From NCBI GenBank assembly GCA_009760855.2, contig WPIO01000013.1:6946501-7010500 (forward strand): DNA of 64,000 bases, written 5' to 3'. A program made the translations under genes and the position numbers. The notes below the pieces were generated by a model. The model did not search any database. It was not told the DNA's origin and saw nothing but the letters and a program-made list of their open reading frames with translations. This document shows positions 1 to 34,529 of the stretch, in pieces (the stretch's first letter is position 1; every line of letters begins with the position of its first letter). The DNA is from Cristatella mucedo. Lineage: Eukaryota; Bryozoa; Phylactolaemata; Cristatellidae.

Positions 1-207
1 TCGAGCGCTACACCGAGAAAGCAGGCATCCCCCCTCTCAGCATCGTGCGCGACAGAAGTGCTGCTCTGAATTCATGTAGATGGCATGAAGTTATTCGTTT
101 TATTGTTTTTATATAATATATTGTTATTATTAACATGTTGTATTCTGTGCTATTATTTTAATATCGCTGTGCACTGAAGTCGAGACTTCTGCGCACAGCG
201 ACCTTAC

Positions 208-3926
<3,719 letters not shown>

Positions 3927-3960
3927 CTGCAAGAAGATGTGCTCCTAGGTGAGAGAGCTA

Positions 3961-3992
3961 CTGCAGCTGCTGCTGCTGCTGCTGCTGCTGCT
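3961..3992 (+). repeat. (CTG/CAG)n trinucleotide run
   Basis: About ten CTG units just upstream of the alpha-glucosidase exon on the minus strand. Read as CAG it would encode polyglutamine, but that frame stops before the splice acceptor at 3927. Confidence 0.9.
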
Positions 3993-4323
3993 GGGAAGTT
4001 TTCGCCACGACTAGGAGGTAGACAGCTACCAAAAGCTGCGTAGCCTCTAGCCATGTACTGGGCCACTTCAGAACCGCAGGCTGACAGCCCATTGGCCAAA
4101 CATTTCCCCAGGAGACATCTAGCCTTATCTCAGTGGATAAGAAGCAGACGATGGAGAAAGTCAAAGGGCAGGCGGCTAACGCCGTTGCAAGTATTCGCGG
4201 CAATTGAAAGGGGCTGCGGGAGAGAAAGAGACACGAAGCCGCTGCGTAAGTCTTCGAAGACTGTGTCCAATACCATCCCCCCTTTCATTTACCCAGCAAC
4301 AGCACGTGCAGCCACAACGTTAC

Positions 4324-4595
4324 GCAACGAGAACTACTCTCCTACTGCCGACTATGGCTCATCCTTTTCAGCGGTCCTGAACTGCTACTTCTATGCTACT
4401 CAATACCTCAACTGCTCTCCTGACTCTGCTATGCTTCCCACTTTCTCTTTGTTGCGTGAGACGAAGTCTGTTGGCTACCGAATGCGTACCGAAAGCCGCT
4501 TAGGCTGTGAGTGCGCTATACAAAACTCTCCTGCGTAACACCCACATGGTCTTAATGACTTTGTGGAGTTACAGACGGAGATACAACGTCGCAAG
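4324..4595 (+). mobile_element. LINE-B 3'-end fragment
   Basis: The fragment shares a colinear 3' block with 24783-25050 and 28620-28875: actactctcctactgccgac, then gcgtgagacgaagtctgttg, gctatacaaaactctcctgc and gtggagttacagacggag. No ORF survives. LINE-B is assigned as a non-LTR element because the copy at 63455-63930 encodes a reverse-transcriptase C-terminal segment just upstream of the same block. Confidence 0.75.
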
Positions 4596-4859
4596 CGGCC
4601 TATTCGTAACCGGAAGTACCAGCCGGTCACAGTCACACCCGCGGCAGGCAGTCCTTCCCTTCGCAGAAGCATACGCAGCTAGAGAAGGGCTCCCGGTAGA
4701 CTTCAAAGCACCCACTGAAAGTAGCCATAGCCGTCAGCCGCAGCCACTTCGGTGAACTTACAGGCACGAACATTTCCGCCGGTTTTGACGGCGAAGTACG
4801 TCTTCCTCAGCCTCAGCGGTGTGCGATGGCTGGTGGCGCGAAACAGACGCTCAGTTGAC

Positions 4860-5650
4860 CTTTGCGCGAAGGAGTTGCCAACATAAAACCAAACTTTCGG
4901 CTGGATAGGGGGGGGGGTTGACCGAGTCCACGTGATGCAGAAAACGGCCTTGAGCCAGTGCGGCCTATAGGCGGTCCGGAGGGCAAGTCCTAGAGGTCAG
5001 CGGGCATGTCCTGCCTAACCCCGGTTATCAACACGTATCCCACTGCGCGCGCAAAGCGTCGGACGTAATACGTTGTATCGCTACCGCAGCGAAACCAAAG
5101 CGTCGTCGGCCGAACCAAAGCAGCTTTGAAGTCAGAGTACCTTTCGTTGCATACCCTGCGCAAGGCCAGCCAAGACTTCTTAAGGCCGCCCGCCCGAAAG
5201 TTAAAGCAGGGTTTCCTCCATCGGTCGGTTGTAAGCTTAGGTTGAGTTCATTAGGAACATTTCTACCCGATGAAAGCATGAGGGAAATGTTCAGCTTTAG
5301 CGAATCAAACTGGATAATGCGAGAATGCATTCAAACTACAGTGGTGCAAACTACTCTAGACCAAAGCGACATAAAATTCAGTGTGCAAACCATAAATTGT
5401 AACGCGCTTAATTTATCCAGAATCGGAAGCAGTTAAGACCCGGCGTTTGTCTTTCGCTCATTTAGGGCACTCGTGTCACTAATAGATACGTTACTAGAAG
5501 CAAGTCTTCTCGGAAGTACATAATACCTGCCGGTCAGACGGACACGACGGCGTCTTGGGAAATTCCTAAAATTGTGGCTACATGTTGCAACGCGACTGCG
5601 ACCCATTATTCCCGACCACATTTGAGCCAGCAGCAGCTGCTCTCGATCAG
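4860..5650. other. Intergenic stretch, nothing recognised
   Basis: Moderately GC-rich unique-looking DNA with a short poly-G run near 4908. Several short open frames exist on both strands, but none has family motifs or splice support. Confidence 0.5.
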
Positions 5651-5654
5651 AAGA

Positions 5655-6340
5655 CTAAGCGGTCGTTACACCGGAGAGTTTCCTACAGCGCACTCACCTA
5701 ACCGGCTTTCTGCACGCATACGGAAACGACAGCGTGCTAAATCGACCAGATTACGAGATATTTATTCTTCGCGGCTCCTGAATCATAATGGCTGGGAAAC
5801 GGCTACGCGAAAGTCTCTCGTTGGGCAGCGAAAAAGCCGTTGCTGCACAATAGGCACGATCAGATGAGAAGCCTACGAAGTTGACCTCGAGGCGTTGAGC
5901 CAGGCCGAAGTTTCGCTACAATAGTGGCTGTACGCAATGACTGGTACTGTTGGTGGTACAATTATGGTACGACGGTACAACGGATGCATGTAACCCTCCG
6001 TCGCCGTCGAATAGACGTACCTTCGCTATGGATCTGGACCTACTATTTTAAGGCAGAGGCTAGTTCTGTACGGATGTTGAAGCCGCTGCACTCCATTTCG
6101 AGCAATACTGTAGCCAACAGACTCCCATTTTGTGCAAGAAAGGGAAAGTGAGAAGCGTATGTGAGCGAGGGGCTAGAAGAAGCGAGTAGCACGGAATAGC
6201 AGGGCAAGACTGCTGGAAAGCACACGTCACAGTCAGCAGCAGGAGAGACGATGTAGTTGTATAAGAACTGTGAAGTGAGTTCCACAGTCTAAGACCTGCA
6301 GAGATAAAGCTGCGGTCGGAAACAGTGTCGTCTTACCAGG
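5655..6340 (-). mobile_element. LINE-B fragments, minus orientation, interrupted
   Basis: 5655-5735 is the reverse complement of the LINE-B 3' block (gagagtttcctacagcgcac for gtgcgctatacaaaactctc). 6120-6340 matches the segment further upstream in the element as seen at 63540-63720 (gaaagtgagaagcgtatg, then cagtcagcagcaggagag). About 380 bp between them is unrelated, so this is either one old copy with an insertion or two fragments. Confidence 0.6.
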
Positions 6341-6361
6341 ACCTGCTGAGAGCACAGCGAT

Positions 6362-6440
6362 AACAACAATAATAATAAGAGTGCGTACAGCACTACAAGA
6401 GAACTAGATCTCCTTCAAGGCACTTTTCATGTGCTCGAAA
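6362..6440 (-). mobile_element. LINE-A 3' tail fragment, minus
   Basis: (ATA)n, then agagaactagatctccttca and aggcactttt. This is the reverse complement of the LINE-A terminal hairpin and (ATT)n tail. Confidence 0.55.
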
Positions 6441-6779
6441 GGAAGCAATGTTGTTCAAGTAACAACGCCTGGATACTACGTGGTGTAAGACGAACTGTCT
6501 ATTGAATGATGAGCACCGGTTCTACATATGCACCTGCACCTGAAGGCTTAGCATAATACAACTGGAAGCCAATTCATTTTCATCTACATTCTGCCTTCTT
6601 TGGATTACTTGTTGGCGGCTCGCCATTTTCTGCACGCGAGTCCTATAGCTAATTCTAACTACCTATCCCTGGTTATCTGGCGAGTGGATCTAAATGGCAC
6701 TCATCTGAACATGCGAAGTTAAATAGCTGAGAGCGCTTCGGCGCTAGTTCCTCGAAGGCAGTTGAACTTAGCTAGTGCA

Positions 6780-6905
6780 ACCACAAATGCACAATCCAAA
6801 AATGATGATCTTGACCATCAACGGTCTCTCCCCATCAAACCCAAGTCAGCGCCGTACCAGGCGACCCTTTCGGCGATCTAGCAGATCGTTGTTCTAGCTT
6901 CTTTC
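6780..6905 (+). mobile_element. LINE-A internal fragment
   Basis: It matches the region of the 56077-59165 copy around 57125-57230: acaatccaaaaatg, then ccatc and a gatctagc...gatcg block. It is degraded and non-coding. Confidence 0.6.
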
Positions 6906-6989
6906 AGAGCAGGACTGACCAAATCCCAGTGTGAAAGTAACAGATCATGGAAAGCGTCACTCGCTTTTTTAAAGCTTCTTCAGTCGGCT

Positions 6990-7600
6990 AGATGGGCTTT
7001 GCTTCTACAGCTGAGCGGCCGATCCATTCGAAGCTACACGAATCGCCTGCAGCCCGAGAGAAAGGTGGCGCCTATTCACACAGAGAGTACACGGATGAGC
7101 CTCAAGGAGCGGCGGCGCTTCATAGCGGGAACAAGTACGCGTCACTTCCTGTGGCTCAGCCTGTGCACCTCGAGGGGAACTATGCCACAGACAAGATGCT
7201 GCTTAAATGCCTCGATGCGTGGCAACTACGGCCGGGGTGTAATGAGACTTCAAAGTAGTTTCATTCCTGACGGACTTTCAAGGTTGTTTCACGAAGTTTC
7301 CTTGTTTTGTTTGCCTGCGGGACAGCCTGGACACTGAGGCGCATAATCGCAGTATGGGCTGGCAACAGCGGGCCGAGTTCTGTCGGGAAGAACAAAATCG
7401 TCAAGCGGGAGTCACCGATAGACTTCGGAAGGTGCTGTTGTTGCGCTGCACGTCAAGCTATGCCTCATCGTGCGATTCGTAACGGCTCCAGACAATGAGT
7501 CAGAAGCTTTCAATTATCTCCAACATCTCTTTCCGCAGCTCTCCGAGGCAAAGATTGAAGCACCTTTGCCTGCGTTTATAGTCAGAAATAGTTCGGTAGT
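6990..7600. other. Intergenic stretch, nothing recognised
   Basis: Two overlapping open frames (6992-7258 and 6999-7337) have no recognisable motif or plausible splice sites. I regard them as chance. Confidence 0.4.
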
Positions 7601-7879
7601 TTATTATGATAGCAAAAGCTATAAGTTTTGTATAGCACCCCAGTGAGCGTGTCTATATGGATCCTGTACGGTTGTAGCGTTTACGTATGCATGATTCAAA
7701 GCTTGTTGCAGACCAGGGGTCCTTCTAAACAGCGGCTCAGATTCCTGCGTGCTTTTGCTTGCTTTTTTAAGCGCGACACCGCACTTGTCATTAAGTCTTC
7801 GGTGATTGCTTTCCTTGCTGCGAGTTGTTAAACACCGGGATTCAGATTCGATTCTCTTAGGGTTCGCTATAAAAACCAT

Positions 7880-7980
7880 TTGTTATTATTATTATATTAT
7901 ATTATATTATATATACATTATATATATATATATATATATATAATATGTATATTATTTATTATTTTATTATTATTATTGAG
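7880..7980 (+). repeat. AT-rich simple repeat, (ATT)n/(AT)n
   Basis: Mixed TTATTATTA and TATATA runs over about 100 bp. The ATT-rich start could be the tail of a vanished retroelement. Confidence 0.9.
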
Positions 7981-8874
7981 CTATGCTTTTTATGACGTCT
8001 GCTTTGCTCCTCCTTACACTATTTTGCTATTTATAGCCGTATAAACTTGGCAAACGAAAATAAGGCGCTAAAAAGCCACGGGTCATAGCATAATGGTATA
8101 AAGAATATAATACAATATAACGAATCCTTTGAACCCGTACGGTGCTAATCGAGACGTTGGATCGGTAAAGGCAGTGCGCGGCCAAATGTCATAACCTCTT
8201 TCTGCGGGCGCGACGCATCTCTTAGTCACCGTCATAGCTACGGTATTTCCTAGTGCCGAACTATAGCGCTATAATGCTTTCGCGGTTTCACCAGCACCTG
8301 AAATAAATCTCCACGATCTGCTGACCCAGCTTCCGGTATGCCTGAATGGTATCCGGCTTAGCTTTCAGGAGCGCAGCATCCTTAGCATGATGGTTTGGGT
8401 ATAGGATACTGCCTGCTGATGCATTTCAAAACTACTCCATCGCTTACCTATGCCGAAAACTACAGCTCCTAGCAAGTTTTGCTTAACTTAACGATAATTT
8501 CCGAGATTCTTCATGAAACCAGTTTACTTTATCGGATAACTTTAAAGAGCGCCGGTTGTCTCAAAATTAGAGGCGGGTATGCGTGCCGTTTCGCGCCACC
8601 GAGTTCTCCAGCTTCGGAGAGACGGGTGCTTTCCCTGTAATACCCTTGTAGAGGAGCTTTCGAGGCCTGCCGGCTGTCGCGCCACTCGCGCGCAGCTTCG
8701 CATCCGCGTCAGCAGGGTTGTACTTGACCCACAAGGATGTCTGGCGAGGCATGTCTTGCGGCTCCCTTCGGTTGCACTGTAGTTCCGAGTCACCTCCTAG
8801 TGCGCTGGTGCGTCAAAGGCTTCTAGAATCTTCCGCTAAAGGATTTGCATTCGACTTATCTTTTTTCTGCAGGC

Positions 8875-8941
8875 ATTTTGACTAAGCGTCGACCGCGTAC
8901 GGGTAATGGACTCGGAGAGTCGCGCGAGGAGGAGGCTAAAG
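8875..8941 (+). other. Exon-like segment, unassigned
   Basis: A strong pyrimidine-rich acceptor (cttttttctgcag) and a possible donor (aaag|gtaaac) bracket an open 67-base segment. Its one good frame reads ILTKRRPRTGNGLGESREE and then EAK. It does not fit GSK3, which begins further right. I do not recognise it; it may be an isolated exon, a UTR exon or chance. Confidence 0.25.
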
Positions 8942-8944
8942 GTA

Positions 8945-10320
8945 AACCTTGCCGCTACCCGTTTCTCTAGCGTGAGACCGCAGCAGGAACGAATGAGCGG
9001 TACCTGTCAAGGATTTAGCACATCGGAGCCTGGATTGTTTTTCGTCAGGGGAAAAGATTTGCAAAATTTTGATGTAAGAAGGGCAAGAACTGCGAGATTC
9101 TCGAGTAGGCGGGTAGGCAAATGACCCACCTGCCCCTGCCCGGCCCCCCTCCCACCTCCGGAAAGCCGGCGAGGTCAACCGGACCTAGATAGTGACTAGC
9201 GAATTTTTCGGGCGGCTCGCTATTCGCGCGAGGATCCGACGCTACTCTCCAGGCTGTTGGGGGGCCAACCGCTTACTTTTTAGACGGGGTTAGAAACGCT
9301 TCTAGAGCGGCTCGCTCTGGAAGCTCAGTAATAATAATCATAAAAGCCACTTCTTATGGCGCGCTAAGAGAACTGTATCTCTTACTCGGTAATTTGCATA
9401 TGATGCAAAGAAAGCGCGTCGTTCTGTTGGCGATAGCATGCCCATTATCGGCACTCGTAAGCGCACCGAGAATAATGCGCACGATATCGGCTCCTAAAGC
9501 AGCGTTTACACGGCGAGTCTTCTTCTGTCTTTAGTGCATACGTCGTTAAGATTTCGGAAGCCGCCAAAGACTGATGGAAGACAGAACGAGGACGGAGAAG
9601 CTGAGCACTGCGCCACTTCCTGGCCAAAATGGAGGCAAGACCGAACAAACGAGCGAACGTAGGCGCCGCCAAGGGCACGCCTTCTGCATCGGTTTGGAAA
9701 GCAGAAGGCGTGCGACGTGGCCGGAGATATCGTCGCCGACGCGTTCCGCGAGAGTCCCTGTTTATGGGAGACTATAAGCTCTTCGTATAGGAATCAGATC
9801 ATGAGGCGGCGGGTGATAAAGGCTGTCGCGGCCAGGTTAACGTTCGCGGAGCGGTGCGACGCAGAGTGCCATTTCCTACCTCCCTTACGGAAGCAATTTC
9901 TCCATGCCTACCTGGCGGTGGAGCTAGTAGGCAGCTAGAGGTCAGCAAGAATGGGGCAAACTAGCCGTATGAACTTTCTACAGGAAGCAAGACAGAAGCA
10001 AGACGGATGGTGTAAACGCAGGTTTAATGGGAGGGGTTGGATTTTTCAACGGTGTGTCCGTATTTTTAGTTGCTTCGGAGGACGATACTTTTTATGTAGG
10101 CCTATGATGGCCTGCCGAACGGAACGCTGCATTACGATATTAAAATGAGCACACGAGCTAACTTGTATTGCTGCGTCGAGACAGGCTTGTGGCGGAGCGT
10201 TTTGGCAGCTAACCTTCCTGCTCTCCCAAATGTTTTACGAGTTAAACTGGAAGTCAAAGTGAACTCTCTAATTTAACAGTGTGGCTAAAAAGCCTTTCTT
10301 AAAGCAAAGTAAAAAAATAT
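8945..10320. other. Intergenic stretch, nothing recognised
   Basis: Several short open frames on both strands with no family motif. A C-rich patch lies at 9125-9160. No repeat seen elsewhere in the window was identified here. Confidence 0.4.
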
Positions 10321-10329
10321 TACTATTTT

Positions 10330-10485
10330 GATTAAGATTGATTATAAAGCCTCATTTATATAGCGGTAGAAGAGCCTTAACAACTATCATCACCGTTTGT
10401 AGTGGGTAATACAAGATTACCCGATGCAGGACTCGAACCCACGGCCTATCTCGTGGAATGCGAGCGCCTGGGCTAAAACCCAGGG
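10330..10485 (-). mobile_element. SINE-A copy, minus orientation
   Basis: Reverse complement of the family: tataaagcctcatttatata, agaagagcc, caccgtttgtagtgggtaat, and the B-box equivalent ggactcgaacccac (ggttcgagtcc on the minus strand). Confidence 0.75.
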
Positions 10486-10752
10486 TACAGCAGAAAAATA
10501 CGAATCTGACAAGCCATTTCGCTTAGTTTTAAAAATGGTAAGTCGCACAAACAACATTTTCGACAACTCCGGTAGAACGGAGAAAGCTACTTCTAACCGT
10601 CTAAACTTGTGTCCCATTAACGGACTAGCTCCGATAGCTGGACGCCAACCAGAGAGATCCGGAGAGAGTAAATTTAGGTCGAAACTAGGCAGAATCTAGG
10701 TGAGCCCGTAGATAAACCTTCGTTCTTTTTTATAGCACCGATAGGCGGCAGG

Positions 10753-10891
<139 letters not shown>

Positions 10892-11014
10892 ACCAGCAAC
10901 ACCGAGCACAATCTACAGCGAATCCTATCGTGATATTTCCTCGTCAGCCGCAAAAGAGCTAGTTGCGATCTTACCACTTTTTCTGGATGTAGTCTGGGTG
11001 CTACCGCTGGCATT

Positions 11015-11165
11015 AACACTGCCCTGGTTTGGCCAAAGGGTAAAGTGCTCGCCTTGGAACTGGAACATCTAAAGTCGTGGTGGGCTCGAGCCCTGGGGTA
11101 TATGCAAAGCACATGGATAAAGATTAAGTTCTCTTATGGTGCTATACAAACAAATTGTATTTATT
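11015..11165 (+). mobile_element. SINE-B copy
   Basis: A tRNA-like head (ctggtttggcc...gtaaagtgctcgcc), a B-box-like gggctcgagccc, then a tail (gcaaagcacatggataaaga, ttaagttctcttatggtgct, atacaaa) resembling the LINE-A 3' end. Confidence 0.7.
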
Positions 11166-12189
11166 TTTAGTTATTCAATGTGAGCCAACGTAGCAGCACA
11201 GCCACAATCGGCGGACTGCCGCTCATTGTGGATGTCTTTCAACACCTGTCGATTCCAATTTGGCTTTGCTAGTCACACCAGGCAGGAAAAGTCCTGCTGG
11301 GAGAAAAGCCGGAGGTTTGAAATCAAAATCGGTAGAGGTAGATAAGACATCGGACGCTAAGTGGAGATGCTCAGAGACGACGGTTCATCTCCCCTAAACC
11401 TGAGATATATCTCCAAGCAGATTTAATAATCATTCAGGTAGCGAGAGCCGAAACGACCGCCACAGTGGAAATTGGCACAAGCAACAATAACACTGTAACA
11501 ATGCAAGAGATAACGACCTTCTGAAGTCATTCGATAGTCAAAGTCACAGCCTGTGGCTTGATGTCCCAGATGTAGGGATCTTGGAGAACCAACGGAAGAA
11601 ATGCTCTGAAATATGCGAAAATTCAAACCCCTAAGCAGATGCATCACAGTCTATTTAATTTTTCAAACCTATACGACGAAAAAAATTAAAACACTTAATC
11701 ATGAAGCATAAGAACGGAAAATCAAATTCAAGGACGATTGGACAGATTTAAAAAAAGCGCCGAAGATGAATTCCTGTACTAGTGAACAGGTAGAAGCAAC
11801 CAACTTCCAATCCAAATTTCCCGCTGATTGATCGGTTAAATATTTTTCGACTTTTGGAAAGTACAAGACTGAACGGACGACTGCTGAAAAATGCTTGGAG
11901 AATACAAGGGAGGATAAACTTACCGTTATTGCCGACGTCACCGGCATGTCTTTTTTTGCACAGCTTAGAGAAAATATGCCATTCATAAGCAAAGTCGAGG
12001 AGAAACACACCCAGTACGTTACAGAAGCCGCGTTTACACCATTCGTCTTGATTCTGTCCTGCTACGAAGAGATTTGATATCTTGAGGAGCTGACAAGAAG
12101 GTTTGCCTTCGGCCAATCAACTGAATCCAACGTCAAGCTCTAGTGGCCTTTTTCTTTTAGAAGATTCTTAGTCTACAGAGTTTACATAC

Positions 12190-12345
12190 GGTTTGCTAGC
12201 TCCTGGGTCTTGGACTAGAGGTAATGAGCTTGCACGTCACGATCCGAGTCTTGCAGCAGTTCTTTACTGCCCATTGCTAGCGGGGAGATCGCCGCCAAGG
12301 CTCTTCTACCGCTATATAAATGAGGGCGTCAAAGCAGCCGATCCT
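12190..12345 (+). mobile_element. SINE-A copy
   Basis: Degenerate family copy: a tcctgggtcttggactagag head close to that at 26745, then gttctttactgcccattgc, aaggctcttctaccgctata and taaatgagg. Confidence 0.7.
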
Positions 12346-13091
12346 TTGCGGGTCTGGATAGCCAGTATCGAGGTCTACGGATGTTCCACGCCCACGCAGG
12401 CGCAGCAGCAGAGGAATCAGAGGCGCCCAAGACCGCGAGTCCACCCAAACCATCGCTGCCGCGCGCGTTTACGCGAGCTCAGCTCAACGAGGTCCACGAG
12501 CTGAATTAACTAAGTGAGGCCAAAACTCAGTCTGTCGTTCACCGAAGCAGATCTCCTGCCATGCTTGATATGGGAAAGTCCGCGAGGCAGAGACACGCGA
12601 ACACCCTCTGTCACTAAGAAGACCGGATAAGCAAACGGAAGCAGCCCAGTCACGCCGTGTGGTGCGAGCGTTTTGATTGGTTGTACACCAGTGCGACATT
12701 ACCCGAAGAGAGGTTCACCATTGTGTAGACTGTACGCCTTCTTTAGAGTGATCTCTTTTTTGGAAGCGGTATTTTGATTTATCTTTGTTTTTGGATTTAA
12801 TCACTAAAATAAACGTGTTTTATATTCTCAAAAATATTTTCTAGATTAAGTGTTGAACCGTGTAGCCGGGGAGCGTAGAATGCAGTTGTCTGGTTCGTCT
12901 TCGTAGGATTTACTCCTACTCGAGCCTTGCCTACGGGAATTTGCTGTACGGAAGAAGCGTGTGAGAGTTGGATAGTGCGTGGCAGTTCGAAGGAAATGTA
13001 AGGCTTCATCCGAGCAAGTGGCATAGCATACTAGAACCTCTGTGGTCGTCTTACTGGCGGTGTGGGCCCCAAGTAGAACACCATTCTAAGT

Positions 13092-31980
<18,889 letters not shown>

Positions 31981-33081
31981 AGGAAGCCTCGCCTCGATTG
32001 CCCGCTAGCTAACTTGGGAGCCAAGCGACTTGCTGGGGCTTGCTCCGGTCGTCGGCAAGCGTCTGCACCGTTACCGATTGCTGTTGTGGTGTAGCAGCAA
32101 GGGAGCATGTCACACGCTCTCGCGCGTCATCGCTCACCTTTTCATGTAGTGAGTCTACGCGCCAGCTGGTGGATTCAGGCAACCCTCCGTCGCTGCTGTT
32201 GCTGCTGCTGCTGACGTATGCAAGCCACTCGGAGAGCAGTGTGCCTTCCACACGGGCTTGCGGCTCGCCTCTTAACACAGAGTGCCTAGCAGCTGCCTGT
32301 GGCTACCAGTCTTGTGCACACCAAAGCATTCGCACACATGCATGCGCTGTGTCGCCAGACCTTAAAAGTTTAATTTCACAGCTGATTCATCGAGAGAGCT
32401 GTACCGACAGACCCTGCCCTCGCCCAGAGGCTGACATCGTACGGCGGTGGCATGTCGCATCCCACGTATTGCACTCCATTGGTTGGACCTTTTTTCATGT
32501 GTTTTGAGTTGGTCTGTTATGTTCAGACCGTGTTCAGAGTATCTATTACAAAGGCAGTGCCCTTTGGCTAGGAGGGCGGATCAGTTGTCCATTTTTTTGT
32601 CGATGCCAAATTTACTACAGTACGTGTGGTCTCACCGAGTCTGAGGCATATTCAGATGCATGGCTGCTGTTGTGCACAGGTCTACCGAGCCGTACAGTGT
32701 ACACTGAACGCAGCGATGACAAGCATGCCACTAGGTTGCTGGCGCTGGACTCTTTTAGGTGTCTGGCAATTTGGGAGCATGCGCAGGTAGCGAGATGTCA
32801 GTTAGCTTGCCTTAGTGCGCCATTGGTGACCCGGATGGAATGCGGGCAGGCAAGCGGTCTGGCATTTAGTCAGCGATGTTAGCTTCGTTTGCTCGACTGA
32901 GATTGTCATAGCTGGGTCGAACGAGTCCTGCCCGGCAGAGGCTGGGAAATGTTCGGCATTCAGTATTAGGGCCGGCAACAGCCACTGCCTAATGCCAGCC
33001 TTGGCTATCCAGCCATCGTTCGGGTGTGTCAACTAGCTAACCGAGACCGGCAGGCGTTGGGTCGTTTTCATTGCGTTGAGC

Positions 33082-33087
33082 AATAAA
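33082..33087 (+). promoter_or_regulatory. Candidate poly(A) signal for GSK3
   Basis: AATAAA about 1.1 kb after the GSK3 stop, followed by T-rich sequence. The 31981-33080 stretch is then the likely 3' UTR; I see no repeat copy in it. Confidence 0.45.
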
Positions 33088-33599
33088 ATGATTTGCCCTA
33101 AAGGAGCTTGGGCTCGATGGCCCTCGATCAGGGCATACATTACACAGCTACCCGGCTTAATGGAGCTTCCGACTGAGCAGCCGGCCAAGTCCATCGCCAG
33201 GCCGGCAGTTGCCATGCCCCATAGCCATGGCAAAAAATTCATGTGCTACAGTGTAGTATGGCCTTTGGAGGCTCTCGGAATTCGTTGGAATTGGCCCTGG
33301 TAACCTGCAGCTAATGGTTATTTTGTTTTCATTTGAGGTGCAGCCAGGAGGTGCATGCATCTTGGCTGTGCTCTGCTGAGGTACAGGTAAGCAACAAGGC
33401 TGGGTGGAGCAAGATGGTTATCTGTCCGTGTCGTGCCTGCCGACAGGCTATCAGTGCATCTGGATCATCCATTCGCAAGTATTCACTTAGTTCAGGAGTG
33501 TGTATCTTGATTTGGTAACTCCACCGAACCACAAAGACTAATTGGGTTGTTATCCTAGTAAGTTTTTTCAAGTTTACACTCAAAAGACAAGCTTTCAGG

Positions 33600-33910
33600 T
33601 TGCATATGGCAACCAGCATACTCCGTCCCAGTTTATAAGGAAAAAGTGGGAAGCAGAGCTGAATTAGGTCAGTCAAGGAAGTCATGGAAGAAGCAGCAAA
33701 GGGTAGATGGAAATGATGTGCCATAGTTTGCAGCTGTAGACATGTCGTTTCTTGAGAACTGTTCGAAGTGAGCCGTAGTCCGGAACCTGTAGAGGTAAAG
33801 GTTCAGTTGGGAGCGTACTTTATGGGAAACGATGGAACAGCTGATTTGTTATCCGGAAACCTGAACCTGATGGCTTGAGGAGGCTAATACTGATGGCACC
33901 AGTTTAGCTT
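33600..33910 (-). mobile_element. LINE-B degenerate copy, minus
   Basis: aaaaagtgggaagcagagct, tagtttgcagctgtagacat, ctgtagaggtaaaggttcag and the gatttgttatccgg block follow the order seen at 63540-63790. Confidence 0.55.
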
Positions 33911-34254
33911 GGTATAAAGGATCCCAGCCGTGGCGACCATGTGGTCAGAAAAAACCTCCAGTCGCGTTCCTAGGATATTGTGTCGCGGGGAGCAACTACA
34001 GATTGCATGGTGCCCACGTTCCTAAATTAGCCACCCATTTTGGCGCCCCCTGATCCAGCGCCCGGGGACATATGCCCCCTTCGGTATGCCACTGAGGTCA
34101 CCTTTGGCCATATGATTTAAGCTGCAGTGCAGTCCCTGTATTTAACAGAGAATGAGTTGTCAACTAATATTTGGGAAACTGGCATCAGAATTCGGCATAC
34201 TATATAGATTAAATGTCACCTGCTTTTTTGCCTGTTTACTCCTGCTGCAACAAT

Positions 34255-34410
34255 GTGCTATGCCCTAGTGCTTAAGGCCCTCACCCGATCAAGGGCAAGG
34301 TGAATGTTAATGCTCGAGGTCGTGACTGGACTTGACCCCCATAGCATACGTAAAGCACCCGAATAGAAATTAAGTTCTTTTGGGGCGCTATATAAATTAA
34401 TCATATTTTT
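34255..34410 (+). mobile_element. SINE-B copy
   Basis: gtgcttaaggccctcacccg, ctcgaggtcgtgactggact, then a tail with cgtaaagcacccgaatagaa, attaagttcttttggggcgc and tatataaattaatca. Its tail is very close to the LINE-A end. Confidence 0.8.
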
Positions 34411-34529
34411 GTATTTGCGATGTGCTGTGCTCTGTACGGCAGCTTGTACTCCCTAGTTAGCCACTGGAGCATGGCTGGTTAAGAGACTGTTGGCTCAGTT
34501 CGGAGTAAACATAGATGAGTTAATGAGCA

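Noticed and set aside
8542-8793. Overlapping minus-strand frames with basic composition (KLLYKGITGKAPVSPKLEN)
   Set aside because: Looked briefly like a coding fragment, but no family motif, no splice sites, and opposite-strand frames are equally open.
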